Assembly: GCA_007844125.1 (NCBI GenBank) | Contig: CM017571.1 | Location: 29,027,978 to 29,091,977, forward strand | Length of the DNA: 64,000 nt | Source of the DNA: Sinonovacula constricta | Lineage: Eukaryota; Mollusca; Bivalvia; Cardiida; Solecurtidae | Direction of reading: 5' to 3' | In this document: positions 11,806 through 25,427 of the stretch, in pieces | Layout of the letters: each line of letters opens with the position of its first letter | Position numbering within the stretch: the first letter of the stretch is position 1 | Position numbers and translations under genes: made by a program | The notes under the pieces: generated by a model | Seen by the model: the letters and a program-made list of their open reading frames with translations, nothing else | The model's database searches: none | What the model was told of the DNA's origin: nothing

Positions 11806-12764
11806 CTTTACTTTTTTTTATTTTCAAAGAGAATATAACTGTATCAAACATTGTCATTGTTAAAATACACTGGCCAGATTTCGAAATCAATACTGGTTTT
11901 AATGTTTCATTTTAAATGTATTTTTTTATCAGAGTTTGTTTCTTGATAATATTCAACAGCATATAATCTAAAAAAAAAATAATGATTAAGAAAATAGGAA
12001 ATGACTTTTGAAGTGCCATTTTTTAGATGATGTCACTGATGTCAGCAAGGCATCATTTTGCATGGCTAACCACACACGCACGCCGCACGCATGCACACAC
12101 ACACACACACATAAATATATAAGAACTACATCTTAACAGCTCTATTTATTGTCAATACAGTGATGTCCAGCTAATCTGTTGGAGGAAGCTCCCGAAGAAA
12201 CGTCTGAATAGAACCACCATCACACCACACTGGAAGACCTTCTTAGATTTACATTAAGTCATCCTCCATTGCTGAAACTTGAATCCACACAGTAAGAGCC
12301 TAGGAGAAAGTAACTTACCCCTTTGACCATAGGTCTCTTCATAAGACTTACATAGAAAATAAACTTTAAAGGGACTTTCTACAGACTTTACACTGGAACC
12401 TAAATTTTTAACTTTAAGTTGAGAATATGCAAGAGTGGCATTAAAAAGAAACAGAATGACAGTGGGTATAATTATTTTTTTCAAAAGAGTAAATGTTCCA
12501 GAGAAGTACCACACATAAAAAGGACACTAAATCCTGTTTCATTTAAGAAACCATGTATAATTAAATGTCACAAAAAGAGTGTAAAATAAACTAAGATGAA
12601 ATGTCGCCAAGCTATGAAACCAGGCTTTTATTTTACATTTAGATTAACAATTCTGTGTAATGTGGAGGAAATACCTTCATTAGTTGCAAAGTTATGCTCC
12701 AGAAACTATAAATTTTCACAAATTTACCGCTGAACTCTTAAGTGTGACCTAGGCAGTTGAGGAA
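11806..12764. other. Intergenic sequence with AC microsatellite
   Basis: Apart from the AC tract, an 86-codon minus frame at 12254-12514 shows no recognisable domain. Confidence 0.55.
12060..12112. repeat. AC/GCAC microsatellite
   Basis: ACACACGCACGCCGCACGC followed by an AC run. Confidence 0.85.
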
Positions 12765-13240
12765 GGGCCATGGTTCCTGGATAAAACACTCCCCTGGTTA
12801 CTGAGAAAAGACAACAGAAACAAAAAACTTAATGAAAATGCTAAGTGATAAAGGGGCATAACAACGACAAAATACAGTCAAGAGTTATGAAACTTGTCCT
12901 GATAATTGCTATTGTAATGTCAGACAACTGTAATAAGTATCAAAGCTCTACCTTGAATAGTACTGAAAAAGAAAACTTTCACAAAAAAACTTAAATGAAA
13001 ATTGTAAGTGAAAAGGGACATAATTTGGCAAAAGAGAGTCAGGGGTTATGAAACTTATCCTGATAATAGCAACTGTAATGTCAGACAAATATATTGTTTC
13101 AAAAGCTCTAAGCTAAACAGTTACTGAGAAAAAGACAACTTCGACAAAAAAAATTAATGAAATGTTGACGCCCACTCGACCGCCCACCCGACTGCCCAAA
13201 CGACATACCCAAATCTAATAGCCAGGACTTACAACCTGGT
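12765..13240. repeat. About 160-bp imperfect tandem of a dispersed bivalve-type repeat
   Basis: AATGAAAATGCTAAGTGATA, AAGGGGCATAAC, GTCAAGAGTTATGAAACTTG and CCTGATAATTGC recur about 160 bp on (AAAAGGGACATAATTTGGCA, GTCAGGGGTTATGAAACTTA), with a partial third start. It ends in a short GCCCACTCGACCGCCCACCC tract. The AAGGGG-CATAA / GTTATG wording is characteristic of repeats I associate with bivalve genomes; class unknown. Confidence 0.6.
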
Positions 13241-13796
13241 TAAAAATTAATGTATGGACCTGTAAAGTTAATTGCTTGCTTTTGTATCTTTGTTCGAGTC
13301 CCCTATTTTGACTAAGATGGAGAATAAGAATTTATCATGGTCAAAGATGTGGATTTAGATAATAGGCAATTAATCTACATAGACAAGTGGATGATTTTCT
13401 GTTTACAGCATAACATGTATGGATTTACATAAATGTGTTACTACTTGATAAGAGATGTTAGAAATGCTATTTTGACCATCTATGACCTAGTCACTTTAAC
13501 CAAGTAAGTATTCTGTGTCATTTGCAAGTGGTTTCTTATATCTGTGGTGACCATATTTGACAAATCTGAAGTGTTTCATAAGTATTTCAGTAACTGTACA
13601 TAAAAGTTAATTCCATGGTAATTACTGTATATGGTTGTTAGTCATCCATGGTATGGACTGACATTTTCCATTCCTTACTGGTACAGTAGCTGTAATGTAA
13701 GGCTTTTGCTTTTAAGGTGGTGTCTCTTGCCACAGTGTGCACAGTTATACGTACATGTAACATGCTCATCTTGAATGTGGTTAACAAAGACGGCTG
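13241..13796. other. Intergenic sequence, nothing recognised
   Basis: No supported exon or repeat. Confidence 0.55.
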
Positions 13797-13827
13797 TGGT
13801 TGCTGCTGCTGCTGCTGCTGCTGCTGA
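13797..13827. repeat. CTG/CAG trinucleotide tract
   Basis: About nine uninterrupted GCT units. The minus strand reads polyglutamine in one frame, but no gene context supports translation. Confidence 0.9.
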
Positions 13828-13914
13828 ACTATGATAGATATAAAGTGTTCAAGAAAATAAGATGGGAAGTGTGGGAGGAGGATTAAAGGTTCTAAAGAAA
13901 GGGTGACAATAATT

Positions 13915-14150
13915 GTCATGATGACGATGATGGCATGGGTGGTGGTAGTGGTGATGGTAGTGATGATGATGATGATGATCTTGAAGATTATGATTATGAT
14001 GATGATGATGATGATGTTGAAGATGATGATGATGAAAATGATGATGATGAGAATGATAATCAGAAGGAGGAATATATCATGAGAAGGAGACAGAAAAAGA
14101 TGAAAATGATGATCAATGATGATGCTCATAAGGATGATCATTCCCATTTT
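13915..14150. repeat. GAT/GAC trinucleotide-rich tract
   Basis: Imperfect GAT and GATGAT runs that give an acidic Asp/Glu open frame on the plus strand (13935-14192) and a poly-Ile frame on the minus strand. Both are best explained by the repeat. Confidence 0.85.
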
Positions 14151-14519
14151 TATCAAGATAAGAAAGGAATTACAGTCTTGACAATTTATTAGGTAACAGA
14201 ATTAAAATTTGTCACATTTTTTCTAAAAATGCTCATGTTTAACTCTTGAAAAAGGCAATTTGCCAAAATTTTGAGTGTGAGCATTTATAGAAAAAAATAT
14301 AATACAGCTCCTGTAAAATACAATACAATTGATAAAATTTATCATTTATTGAGAGAGAGAAAAAAAGTTTACAAAAAAACATGAATGACTAACGAAAAGA
14401 CAGCCATATATATCTGAACAGTCACTTAGAAGTGTACATTTTGCTTAAATCCATTATTTGTGCACTACTTAAACCTAGTAATCTGTTTTATATTACCCGA
14501 TATGCCAAATGTTCAAGTG

Positions 14520-14765
14520 TAAAACAGCTGTGGTCCCAGGCCTATCCCACTGCCATGTGAAGGCGTTGGATCTAGACCACAGTCTACTTCCTAGCCAGGA
14601 CTAACAAAAAGTTTTAACCATTGCCTGCTAAGCACATATCTATTTATAAGGCCTAGGCAATTATTATGGATCCAGATCAGCCAGCTGCCACTGAAGGCTT
14701 TCTGATCTGTATCTATACTAATTGCTTCAGAGTTTACTAGCCTAGTTACCTTGTATTTAACTGGT
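14520..14765 (-). repeat. Dispersed repeat family D, copy 3 (longer, inverted)
   Basis: On the minus strand it reads GATCAGAAAGCCTTCAGTGG, CAGCTGGCTGATCTGGATCC, then GCCTAGGCCTTATAAATA and TGTGCTTAGCAGGCAA, matching the block order of the other copies. It extends further through TAGTCCTGGCTAGGAAG, so it may be the fullest copy. Confidence 0.55.
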
Positions 14766-15286
14766 CATTAACAAATGTAAATGGGAAAGAGATGAGAAAA
14801 GAAATATACCTATTCGGAGCCTAAGCATGCTAGAAGTTTTTACTTGTCTAAAAAATGTTAAATATTTAATTTTAAACACTGTATACAACAATGCAGAATG
14901 AACCATGTATAGTTCAGCCATCAGAATCATTGGCTGAATTGCGTTGTGTACAAAAGAAAAATACAGCTACTTAATTTTGAAATAGGCAGTCCTTCCACTG
15001 GGGACTTTGTTTATAGCTGTGAGTTATTTTTAAAGCCGAAGTTCAGTTAACATGTGGTACACATTAATTAAGTTACACCTGTCAACAGTCTGACACAATT
15101 CATGAAACAAAAATCAATACAGTTAATTAATATAAACATGTGAATTCCTTCTTATGTTCAAAGTTGTATTACCTGTCAATAGGTAAACCTTCCCTTTATC
15201 ACCCTTTAAACAGTTTCCCTTGGCTTTCCTGTCATTTATCCTACATTGACTTGTCCTCAAACAGGTCTTGAAGAAGAAAACAAGAA
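14766..15286. other. Intergenic sequence, nothing recognised
   Basis: AT-rich; no supported gene. Confidence 0.55.
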
Positions 15287-15399
15287 ATGACTGGAAATGA
15301 ACCCCCTCAAGAAACTTTTCCTCTCACTCAAGTAAACAAAACAAGTAGGTTGATTACACAAGTGGGCGAGTTTGTCATTTGTCCTATTGTGCTTAAAAC

Positions 15400-16035
15400 T
15401 GCTACAACAACTACTTTCACCACCACTACCTACAGTTGCTGCTGTTTTATCTACTATTACTTGTGCCACCATGACCACTACTATTGCCATTACCACAACA
15501 ACAGAAGCAACAACAACAATTACTTCTACATTAACTACTACTGTCCCCTCACCACCACTTCTACTATTACTACTACAACAACCACTACCACTACCTATAC
15601 TACCACCACCACGAATACTGCTGCTACTACTACTACTACCACTACTACTACTGCTGCTACTACTACTGCTACCACTAACACCACCACCAATACTGATAAT
15701 ACCGCCAAATCTACCACTGCCACGATTGCAAATAATACTACTACCACAACAACTTCTAGTACTACAACCACCACTACTTCTACCACCACCACTACTTCTA
15801 CTACCCCACTACTTCTACTACCACCACTACTTCTACTACCACCACTACTTAATTCTACTCCCACCACTACTTCTACTAACATCACCAGTTTTACTGCTAC
15901 CCCTTTTACCACTGTTTCTATTCCCACCACCACCACCACTGCCACCACCACCATTTCTACTATAAACACCACCACTACTTCTACTATCAATATTAATACT
16001 ATTACCACCACAGCTGCCGCTACTGTTGCTGCTAT
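15400..16035. repeat. ACT/ACC trinucleotide-rich tract
   Basis: About 630 bp of imperfect ACT, ACC and TCT triplets. The plus strand stays open for 273 codons from 15287, with a short non-repetitive start (MTGNEPPQETFPLTQ) followed by almost pure Thr. The other strand gives poly-Val. A Thr-rich mucin-like protein cannot be excluded, but there is no signal peptide, no splice context and no cysteine domain. Confidence 0.85.
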
Positions 16036-16984
16036 TAAAGTATGCTTTTCATTGATCATGTGTTACGAGCATAACCCATACAACACAAGAAACTTTAAAC
16101 ACTATTAACAAAATGATAAAAATATTTTTATATAAAGTGCAATTACCTCTTTATTCCTTCCTTAATCCAGCTAAACATCCATCTATTTATATTTCCATAT
16201 ACATTCAATAAAATTAAACAGAAACACAATATAAACTATTTGCACAAAAATATCAATATGTAAATGTTCACCCTATCACAAAGTCTAACTTACAACAACT
16301 GAGTTAGCCGTCTTCCACTTGTAGATAACCTCTTGGAGCATGCAGTGCATTTTTAGCTTTACACTCATGTGCATACTCGTAACTCCATGCTCACAATGTA
16401 TTTCAACTTCAGTGTACAGTGACTGAACAGGGCTTGTCCAGATTGTTAGTCATTCAACTCTGTCACCACCATAGGTATGTTGATAAATAATGAATTGGGT
16501 TATCAGATACTCTTATAAAACAGGAAACATGGGATATTGGTGGGGTAATTAATAATGTGTAACATTTTATAAGTTGATTAAAATATCACTATGAAAGTAG
16601 AAAGCAGAAAGTATGCAAGGCTTTTTTCACTGCCAGAGGACAGGGCCCATGCCCTATAATTTGAGGGAAAATAGAGTGATTTCTTCCTTAAAGGGGAATG
16701 AAAAAACCTTACTTTTTGCGGAAAATTGCATGATTTAAAGAAATTTTCAGACGGGCAGGAGCCTGTAAACGGTTCCTACTAAGGAAGGAAAAAAAGCCCT
16801 TGTATGACATCACAGGTTAAAAGTTGCTGTTGTTTATCTGTAATGTTAACAGATCTGTAATATATTTGCACGTAGACTACCATAATTAAACAGAAAATAA
16901 AGTTTTGTTTGTTAGGGTTTAATAAATAAAAAGCATGTTTGGCAGATACTTGTGAATAATCTCAAACAAAAGCTTCAAGCTTTA
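16036..16984. other. Intergenic sequence, nothing recognised
   Basis: AT-rich spacer between the ACT/ACC tract and the 33-bp array. Confidence 0.55.
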
Positions 16985-18850
16985 CAACCACAGACCCAGT
17001 TATCTGAGGCACGGCAGACACACAGACCCACCTATCTAAAGGAAGGGCAGACACACAGACCCAGCTATCTGAAGGAAGGGCAGATACACAGACCCAGCTA
17101 TCTGAAGGAAGGGCAGACACACAGACCCAGCTATCTGAGGCATGGCAGACACACAGACCCAGCTATCTAAAGGTAAGGCAGACACACAGTCCCAGTTATC
17201 TGATGGCAAAGCAGACACACAGACCCAGTTATCAGAAGGCAAGGCAGACACACAGACCCAGTTATCTGAAAACAAGGCAGACACACAGACCCAGTTATCT
17301 GACTGCAAAGCAGACACACAGACCCAGTTATCTGAAGGCAAGGCAGACACACAGACCCAGTTATCTGATGGCAAAGCAGACACATAGACCCAGTTATCTA
17401 AAAACAAGGCAGACACACAGGTTCAGTTATCTAAAGGTAAGGCAGATACACAGACACAGTTATCTGAAGGCAGGGCAGACACAAACCTAATTATCTGAAG
17501 GTAAGGCAGACACACAGACCCAGCTATCTGAAGGCAAGGCAGACATACAGACCCAGTTATCTGACAGCAAAGCAGACACACAGACCCAGTTATCTGACTG
17601 CAAAGCAGACACACATACCCAGTTATCTGAAGGCAAAGCAGACACACAGACCCAATTATCTGAAGGCAACTCCGACACACAGACCCAGTTATCTGAAGGC
17701 AAAGCAGACACACAGACCCAGTTATCTGAAAGCAAGGCAGACACACAGACCCAGTTAGCTGATGGCAAAGCAGACACACAGACCTAGTTATCTGAAGGCA
17801 ACTCAGACACACAGACCTAGTTATCTGAAGGCAAAGCAGACACACAGACCCAGTTATCTGAAGGCAACTCAGTCACAGACCTAGTTATCTGAAGGTAAAG
17901 CAGACATACAGACCCAGCTATCTGAAGGCAAAGCAGACACACAGACCCAGTTATCTGACTGCAAAGCAGACACACAGACCCAGTTATCTGACTGCAAAGC
18001 AGACACACAGACCCAGTTATCTTAAGGCAAAGCAGACACACCGACCCAGTTATCTGAAGGCAAGGCAGACACACAGACCCAGTTATCTGATGGCAAAGCA
18101 GACACACAGACCCAGTTATCTGAAGGCTAGGCAGACACACAGACCCAGCTATCTTAAGGTAAGGCAGACACACAGACCCAGCCATCTGAAGGCAAGGCAG
18201 TCACACAGACCCAGTTATCTGATGGCAAAGCAGACCCACAGACCCAGTTATCTGAAGGCAAGGCAGACACACAGACCCAGTTATCTGACTGCAAAGCAGA
18301 CCCAGTTATCTGAAGGCAAGACAGACACACAGACCCAGTTATCTGACTGCAAAGCAGACCCAGTTATCTGAAGGCAAGACAGACACACAGACCCAGTTAT
18401 CTGAAAACAGGGCAGACACACAGGTTCAGTTATCTAAAGGTAAGGCAGATACACAGACACAGTTATCTGAAGGCAAGGCAGATACACAGACACAGTTATC
18501 TGAAGGCAAGGCAGATACACAGACACAGTTATCTGAAGGCAAGGCAGATACACAGACACAGTTATCTGAAGGCAAGGCAGATACACAGACCCACCTATCT
18601 AAAGGAAGGGCAGACACACAGACACAGTTATCTGAAGGAAGGGCAGACACACAGACACAGTTATCTGAAGGAAGGGCAGACACACAGGCCAAGCTATCTG
18701 AAGGAAGGGCAGACACACAGACCAAGCTATCTGAAGGAAGGGCTGACACACAGGCCCAGTTATCTGAAGGCAAGGCAGACACAGACCCAGTTATCTGAAG
18801 GCAAAGCAGACACACAGACCCAGTAATTTGAAGGCAAGGCAGACATATGA
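16985..18850. repeat. 33-bp minisatellite array, about 56 units
   Basis: Consensus GCAGACACACAGACCCAGTT then ATCTGAAGGCAAG. The period is 33 bp, so each frame encodes an 11-residue cycle: ADTQTQLSEGK or ARQTHRPSYLK on plus, SDNWVCVSALP on minus. Shorter units near 18290-18370 lack part of the ACACACAGAC segment. Confidence 0.96.
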
Positions 18851-19590
18851 TGTTGAGCATTTACTTTTTCAGGATAATTTATAATTCTAAACCAGCTTAA
18901 CACAAGTTGAGGTAAACACAGATATCGAGGATCCAGATTTTCATAATTTCTTTAAATGAAAGACTTATTTGGAACATTTTATCATATCATAATTTAACGA
19001 AAATACAGTACAAAATGAACAATAATGTTTTAAGTAATTTTACCCAAAATGGCCAATGTTTGTTCTCTTTTTGTTTATAAATGTTTTACAGGAAATTGTT
19101 CATTGTGTGCTACTTTTTAACATTAAGTGTGATACTTTAAAACAACAAAAAATAACTTGATGTGTGTAAATTGTACACTGAAAAACCAAATGATAACCAT
19201 TTTCACCTTTACAATTGAAACCTATACAATGTAAAAAGAACTTTTACAAGTGCAACATTTACAAACTTAACAAAAGAGAATAATTAATTATGCAACATTA
19301 AGGTCAACCTCTTTATTTAGTTGATCTTCAATGGCTTCCTGAATGGAGTACAGTTGTAACAAGAACCTTTAGTTACCTGAGATGAAGGAGGAAGTGATTT
19401 GGAAGATTTTGATTTAATGTGCAAATAAAACACTGTTTACTGTGTAAATCACTGACAATGTTTTGCTTTGTTATTCATTGAAATAAATGAAGGAGTGTTC
19501 TTCTTCCTCATGCATGTTATACCAAAACACACACCTAAATTGATTACTGCAATAAAAAAGAAGAGAAACAAATATATGTAGCATTCAAAT
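18851..19590. other. Spacer between the 33-bp and 36-bp arrays
   Basis: AT-rich; no open frame of note. Confidence 0.55.
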
Positions 19591-20240
19591 CACCTACAAC
19601 TAAATAATAAACATGCTATATACCTTCACCTAAAACTAAATAATAAACATGCTTTATTTCTTAACCTAAAACTAAATAATCAACATGCTTTATTACTTCA
19701 CCTACAACTAAATAATCAACATGCTTTATTCCCTCACCTAAAACTAAATAATAAACATGCTTTATTCCCTCACCTAAAACTAAATAATCAACATGCTTTA
19801 TTACTTCACCTAAAACTAAATAATCAACATGCTTTATTCCCTCACCTAAAACTAAATAATCAACATGCTTTATTCCCTCACCTAAAACTAAATAATCAAC
19901 ATGCTTTATTCCCTCACCTAAAACTAAATAATCAACATGCTTTTTACCTTCACCTAAAACTAAATAATCAACATGCTTTATTCCTTCACCTAAAAGTAAA
20001 TAATCAACATGCTTTTTACCTTCACCTAAAACTAAATAATCAACATGCTATATACCTTCACCTAAAACTAAATAATAAACATGCTTTATTCCCTCACCTA
20101 AAACTAAATAATCAACATGCTTTATTCCCTCACCTAAAACTAGATAATCAACATGCTTTATTCCTTCACCTACAACTAAATAATCAACATGCTTTATATC
20201 TTGTCCTAAAATTAAATAATAAACATGCTTTATACCTTCA
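19591..20240. repeat. 36-bp minisatellite array, about 18 units
   Basis: Consensus CACCTAAAACTAAATAATCA then ACATGCTTTATTCCCT. Units alternate AATAATAAAC and AATAATCAAC, and TTACTTCACC, TTCCCTCACC and TACCTTCACC. Strongly AT-rich with frequent stops. Confidence 0.95.
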
Positions 20241-22689
20241 TAAAGTAAACAAAGCTTTACCTCTTAAAAACACTTAAAACTGTGATCTTCATTGCAACAA
20301 TTCATTAAATGTTTTTAGCAATTGCAAACAGTCAGTTTTTTGACAGTAGTATAGGGAAACTATTTCAGTGACCTATGTTACTATCATCACAGATGCTTTT
20401 GTAATTGGAATGTATGTTATTGACTATTATTGTTTTAATCATTTTTAATGATTCCTGATCTCATTATTACCTCAGATGATGGTGAGCCAATGTGTCAAAA
20501 AAGTCACATTAAATGTTTAATAGAACAAGAACTGATAATTCATATTCAAAACAAGTTCTTGAAGTGTTCTTGACATTCCCTAAAAAGAGAACGGCTGTAA
20601 TCATGTCTGGTATATACAATATACACTACAATACAATTATATATTGCTTCACAACATAACATGTATTATAGCAAGACAATATGTACATACATAATTGTTA
20701 CATGTGACAATTGACAAGAGGAACATATTTTCTACAGAGCATGATAAATTTCTTACTGTCTATTGTAAAAAACATTAAATATGAATTTAGAACATTTCTT
20801 ACAATAGTATTAGAAATGGTATATATAGAACATTCAGCAATCATGTCATAATATACATATTTAATATAAGACTAAGGCATATTCAATTGTAAAAGTTTAC
20901 ATAATTTCCTACTACCCGTAATTATTAAAGTTTTCATTTCCTTGTATGTTAAGCATGTTAAAATGCCAATAACAAAAAGTATATTAACCTTTACAAATAT
21001 AAAACTGAGTTCTAATAAAAATTTTAAACAATTACAATTCATATTAAAGTTTAAAACAATTGTATTTTGTTAACATTTTGCAAAACATGTTTTTTTACAT
21101 CTTTATTGCATTTAAATTAAAAAATGTAACACTTGTTTGTGTATTTTAGATAAAACATACAAACTGAATAATTGTCACCTACGCTTTAATAAAAAAAATA
21201 GTTATGTTGTGAATTAAAGTTACTTGTTAAGTACTTCCAGTCAAAAAGGCTGTGTATGAGACAAATCCTGAAGTTTATAAATACAAGTATGTTTGATCAC
21301 AACATGCCATTACATGTTCAGTTTTTATAATGCCAACCTTTCATTTAATTGCCTGTGAATATATTATTATTTGGGCAATATTTAAGCAATACTTAACCAG
21401 TCAACCACTTTACAGATAGTTTAACCAGTTACACATTCTTCGGTTAGTTAATTGTTTACAATGCTAGTATACAGTTTCCGCTAGATAATTTTTATGTTGT
21501 TTGTTTTTGTCTTCACAGAATTAATGTTTATTTGTACTTATATTCAAAATAGACTTTATTTTTAAACAAGTTTGTTGCTCAAAATGAAAAAATAAGATAT
21601 AAAAGGTTACACAATGTTGACTGATATTGAAAATTAAGTACAGATAGTAGACATCAATTAAAATAATAATAAAATGTCAATTTGTATATAAATTATTTAA
21701 AACAAATGTTTGGACATGGATCAATTAAATTATCAATTAACACTTCAACATATGAAGGCAATGATTTTTATGTTTTAAGTGTCATCAAGTGCTTATATAG
21801 TCCTAGTTCTTTGTCTGAAATCAATTTTAACAGAAGTAAACAAAATGGGATTATTGCTCAAAATCGAAAATAAAATGTTAAGTAAATGAAATCTGAGTAG
21901 ACAAAAAAAGAGTATACCAAATATGATGGCAATGCATATTACTATACAGTAGTGGATTATTATTTTGAAATATCCACCATCTCATTTAAATTCTCTAACA
22001 TTATTGTGACAAATGCAACAAGTTCTGGGGAAAGAGTGAGTTTCAGTTATGGAAGTTATTGTCTATTTCATCCATTTATTCATCTTGCCATCTACTTTAA
22101 TATTTTACTGAAGCATTAATTATTCAATGAATCACATTGATTCTTCATGATAACTTGTTTACCCTAAGTTGTCAATGTATCTTTGACAATCTCATGAGTG
22201 TGTTGTTAGTATGCTACACATTGTGTTTCCTGAATAACATTCAATCAATGATGGTGATGAGTCATTTCCTGGGGATGTAAACATTTGGGTGGGAAAGGAA
22301 ACATTGATGTAAGGAAAGAAATAATAAAAATATGGCAATTAATCAAGTGGTAATAGTAGAAGTGAACAGCTGGAAGAATAAGAGCAGTGAAAGATTCAAC
22401 AGCAGCAAGAGGAGAAACAGCTGCAAATATAAGGGCAGTTCTAAAATCAGCTGTAGCAGTGGGCATGTATACTTATAACTTACAGATCTAAATTCTTTGA
22501 GATGTCAAATTTAATTCTGGCAAAGATAATGAGAAAGAGGTAGTCAAAACAACTTTCCCTAAGCTTAGAAGTTTTATCACACATTACATATCAAACATGA
22601 TCACATTAATTTTGGTAATTTGATTTCCACTTTCTTACCCCAAACACTCCACTTTCTCTCTGTTGTCTATATCCTGAGCTCAGTGGTTT
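20241..22689. other. AT-rich intergenic sequence
   Basis: Open frames of 63 and 73 codons without recognisable domains. Nothing else supported. Confidence 0.55.
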
Positions 22690-22900
22690 TACTCATTGTA
22701 TACCCACACTATCCCCTATCTGGCTGTCTCTCTGTGATTGTCTGTTTGTCTATATCTTTATCAGTCTCTGTCTCTCTATCTGTCCCTTTATCTGTGTCCC
22801 TCTATCTCTCTCTTTCCATCCCTGTCTCTGTCTGTTTTTCTCCCTCTCTCTTTGTCTTTCTACCTCTGTCTATCCATCTATCTCATTTCTCTGACCATTT
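22690..22900. repeat. Pyrimidine-rich CTGT/CTCT microsatellite
   Basis: Imperfect TCTGTCTCTCTATCTGT-like runs. The Ser/Leu-rich open frames here follow from the repeat. Confidence 0.8.
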
Positions 22901-24805
22901 CTTGCCTTTCAGCATACTGTTTTTGCTCTGTTCATTCCTTCTTCAACCATAAACAAACAGTCAGCTCTACTGATGTAAACATGAAAACTCCATTACAGTT
23001 CTGCTTCTCTGAAATGACTTAAATACAGTAATGTCTGTAACACCAACATCCACCTGAAAGCTTATTTTGGAATTAAACTAAGGCGACTTCTAAAGTTCTT
23101 TCAACAGATGATTTTAAAATCAATTAAAATCAATATCTTTCTTTATGATTGCATATATAACAAACAATATTGGAACTATTTAAGTGTTTTGGCTTAAATT
23201 GTGTTAAGCTTCTATCAGTCCTTGCTTCTACAGATATCAATCTTCCTTTTTTGCAAGACAAATAGAGTACATTAACTTGGTATTCCCTTTTTAACCAACC
23301 CAACTTGATCAAAACAATAACTAAACATCAAATTAATTGAACAACAAAGCAACAAGAGCTAATCCTAGGTGCCAGAAGACAACCATATTTAACACCTACC
23401 AACAAAAAACACACAACAGAAACAACAATAGACAAAATATACCAGAAAACATAGCCTCTGATACCTGACCTGCCACAAGACACACTATCTTCCAGGAGCC
23501 AGCTGGAGAGCAGAGAGCTTCATGGGCTTATCAGTCACTGTTGACAGGATACTATCTAGTCTGATTGGAATAAAGAGCTTTCTTTGTAGGAGGAAACAAT
23601 GGAAATGATAAATATAATATGGAAAGGAGAAAAACGAACAATAGTAACATCTTTTTTTTTTCCATTACACAATAGGTGTGGTACAAAGATATGACTTTGA
23701 ACCTATTAGACTTTTCCATGCCATAGTTTACCTAATGACCAAGTAGAACCACTGATATTTCACATTTTGAGTAGGAAAAAAAAAGGCTTTCTGTCAATGT
23801 TGACGGGGTATATCTATGCTTGAGGGGACTTAGAAGTTTCCTTTGGGTGTGTAAATTACAGAAAGGTCGTAAAACTATTAAACAACAGCTAACGAAACAG
23901 TGTAATACAGAACTAATTCAACAAACAAAGTTATTTTTATCCATAATGTGATAGATATAGCATCTAGCAACATACGATCAGCTAGATTAGCCACACAGTG
24001 ATTTCCAGCTGGCTAATGCTTCTAAATGTAGTACAAGAGAAATAAAGGTTTAATGATTCCTTTTTTCCTGGAAAGTATTTTTCTGATAATTTTTTATTTC
24101 AGATGGTTAAATAAATATGCTTAATGCTATCAATATATAAAGATTTTGTGCAGTTGTCTATCTCAATGAAGCAATTTCTCTAATATTATTTTAATGACTT
24201 CTATGTGGTAAAAGACAAAAATTTACAATAAATTTAGCAATTTATTGATTGACCAATTTATTGATCTATAATTTATGTAAAAATTTATGAAGGAAAAAGG
24301 TGAATTCGTAATATTAATTCCAGATATCGATAAGACATATTAAACACCAGAACGACAGAGAACCATTGTAGCCACAATGCTGAAGATTATATGCAATTAG
24401 ATCTAGAGGTTATAAAACTGGTTGCTTAGTAACTGAAGAATCTTTGAAAAAGAAAGAGCTTATGTGGCCAGGAATTTGTTGCAAGTTTGTCTCAATTAAG
24501 CCACTTTTGTAAAAGTTGGTTGCTTGAAAAGTGGCAGGAAGGTAGTGTTTACATGTGGTCTCCATGTTTTGAAGAGTGTAAATTTGATAGCAAGCTGATA
24601 AGGCTCTTTGGTAACTCGGTTTAATAGGAGGGTGAATTGAAAGAGATATGGCTATAAAGTTCAGAAAGTTGCCATTATGCAAAGATCAATGCCCTATAAA
24701 AGAAACCTGAATTTATCAGCCTGCTAATCACAAATATGTAAGGGTAAGGGAGAGAGTACTGATCCAGAAAAACCAGGTCTCAATGAAAGCTATCTGAATG
24801 GGATA
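22901..24805. other. AT-rich intergenic sequence
   Basis: No supported exon. The last 60 bp before the array begin to resemble its CAGGTC wording. Confidence 0.55.
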
Positions 24806-24993
24806 AAGCCATGTCACACAAGGTGATGCCTGGTCAGAATCTAGCCAGGTCACACAGGGAGATACCTGGTCAGGATCTAGTCAGGTCACACAGGGAGATA
24901 CCTGGTCAGGATCTAGCCAGGTCACACAGGGTGATGCCTGGTCAGGATCTAGCCATGTCACACAGGGAGACACCTGGTTAGTATCTAGCCATG

Positions 24994-25427
24994 TCACACA
25001 GGAGATACCTGGTCAGGATCTAGCCAGGTCACACAGGGGGATGCGTGATCAGAATTCAGCCATGTTGCACAGGGTGATGCCTGGTCAGGATCTAGCCATG
25101 TCACACAGGGAGACACCTGGTTAGGATCTAGCCATGTCACACAGGGTGATACCTGGTCAGGATCTAGCCATGTCACACAGGGAGACACCTGGTTAGTATC
25201 TAGCCATGTCACACAGGAGATACCTGGTCAGGATCTAGCCAGGTCACACAGGGGGATGCATGATCAGAATTCAGCCATGTTGCACAGGGTGATGCCTGGT
25301 CAGGATCTAGCCATGTCACACAGGGAGACACCTGGTTAGGATCTAGCCAGGTCACACAGGGTGACCCCTGATCCGGATTCAGCCATGTCACACAGGGAGA
25401 TGCCTGGCAAGGATCTAACCATGTCAC
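24994..25427. repeat. 215-bp block duplication inside the 36-bp array
   Basis: 24994-25212 and 25209-25427 carry the same variant order, including the short unit CACACAGGAGATACC and CATGTTGCACAGGGTG. 215 is six units minus one base, because both copies hold the same 1-bp deletion. Confidence 0.85.

Noticed and set aside
13935..14192. Asp-rich acidic protein
   Set aside because: Follows from GAT repeats; the opposite strand is equally open as poly-Ile.
15287..16108. Thr-rich 273-codon mucin-like protein
   Set aside because: The frame is explained by an ACT/ACC tract; no signal peptide, cysteine domain or splice sites.
22620..23022. Ser/Leu-rich membrane-like proteins
   Set aside because: Produced by a pyrimidine-rich microsatellite; two frames show the same pattern.
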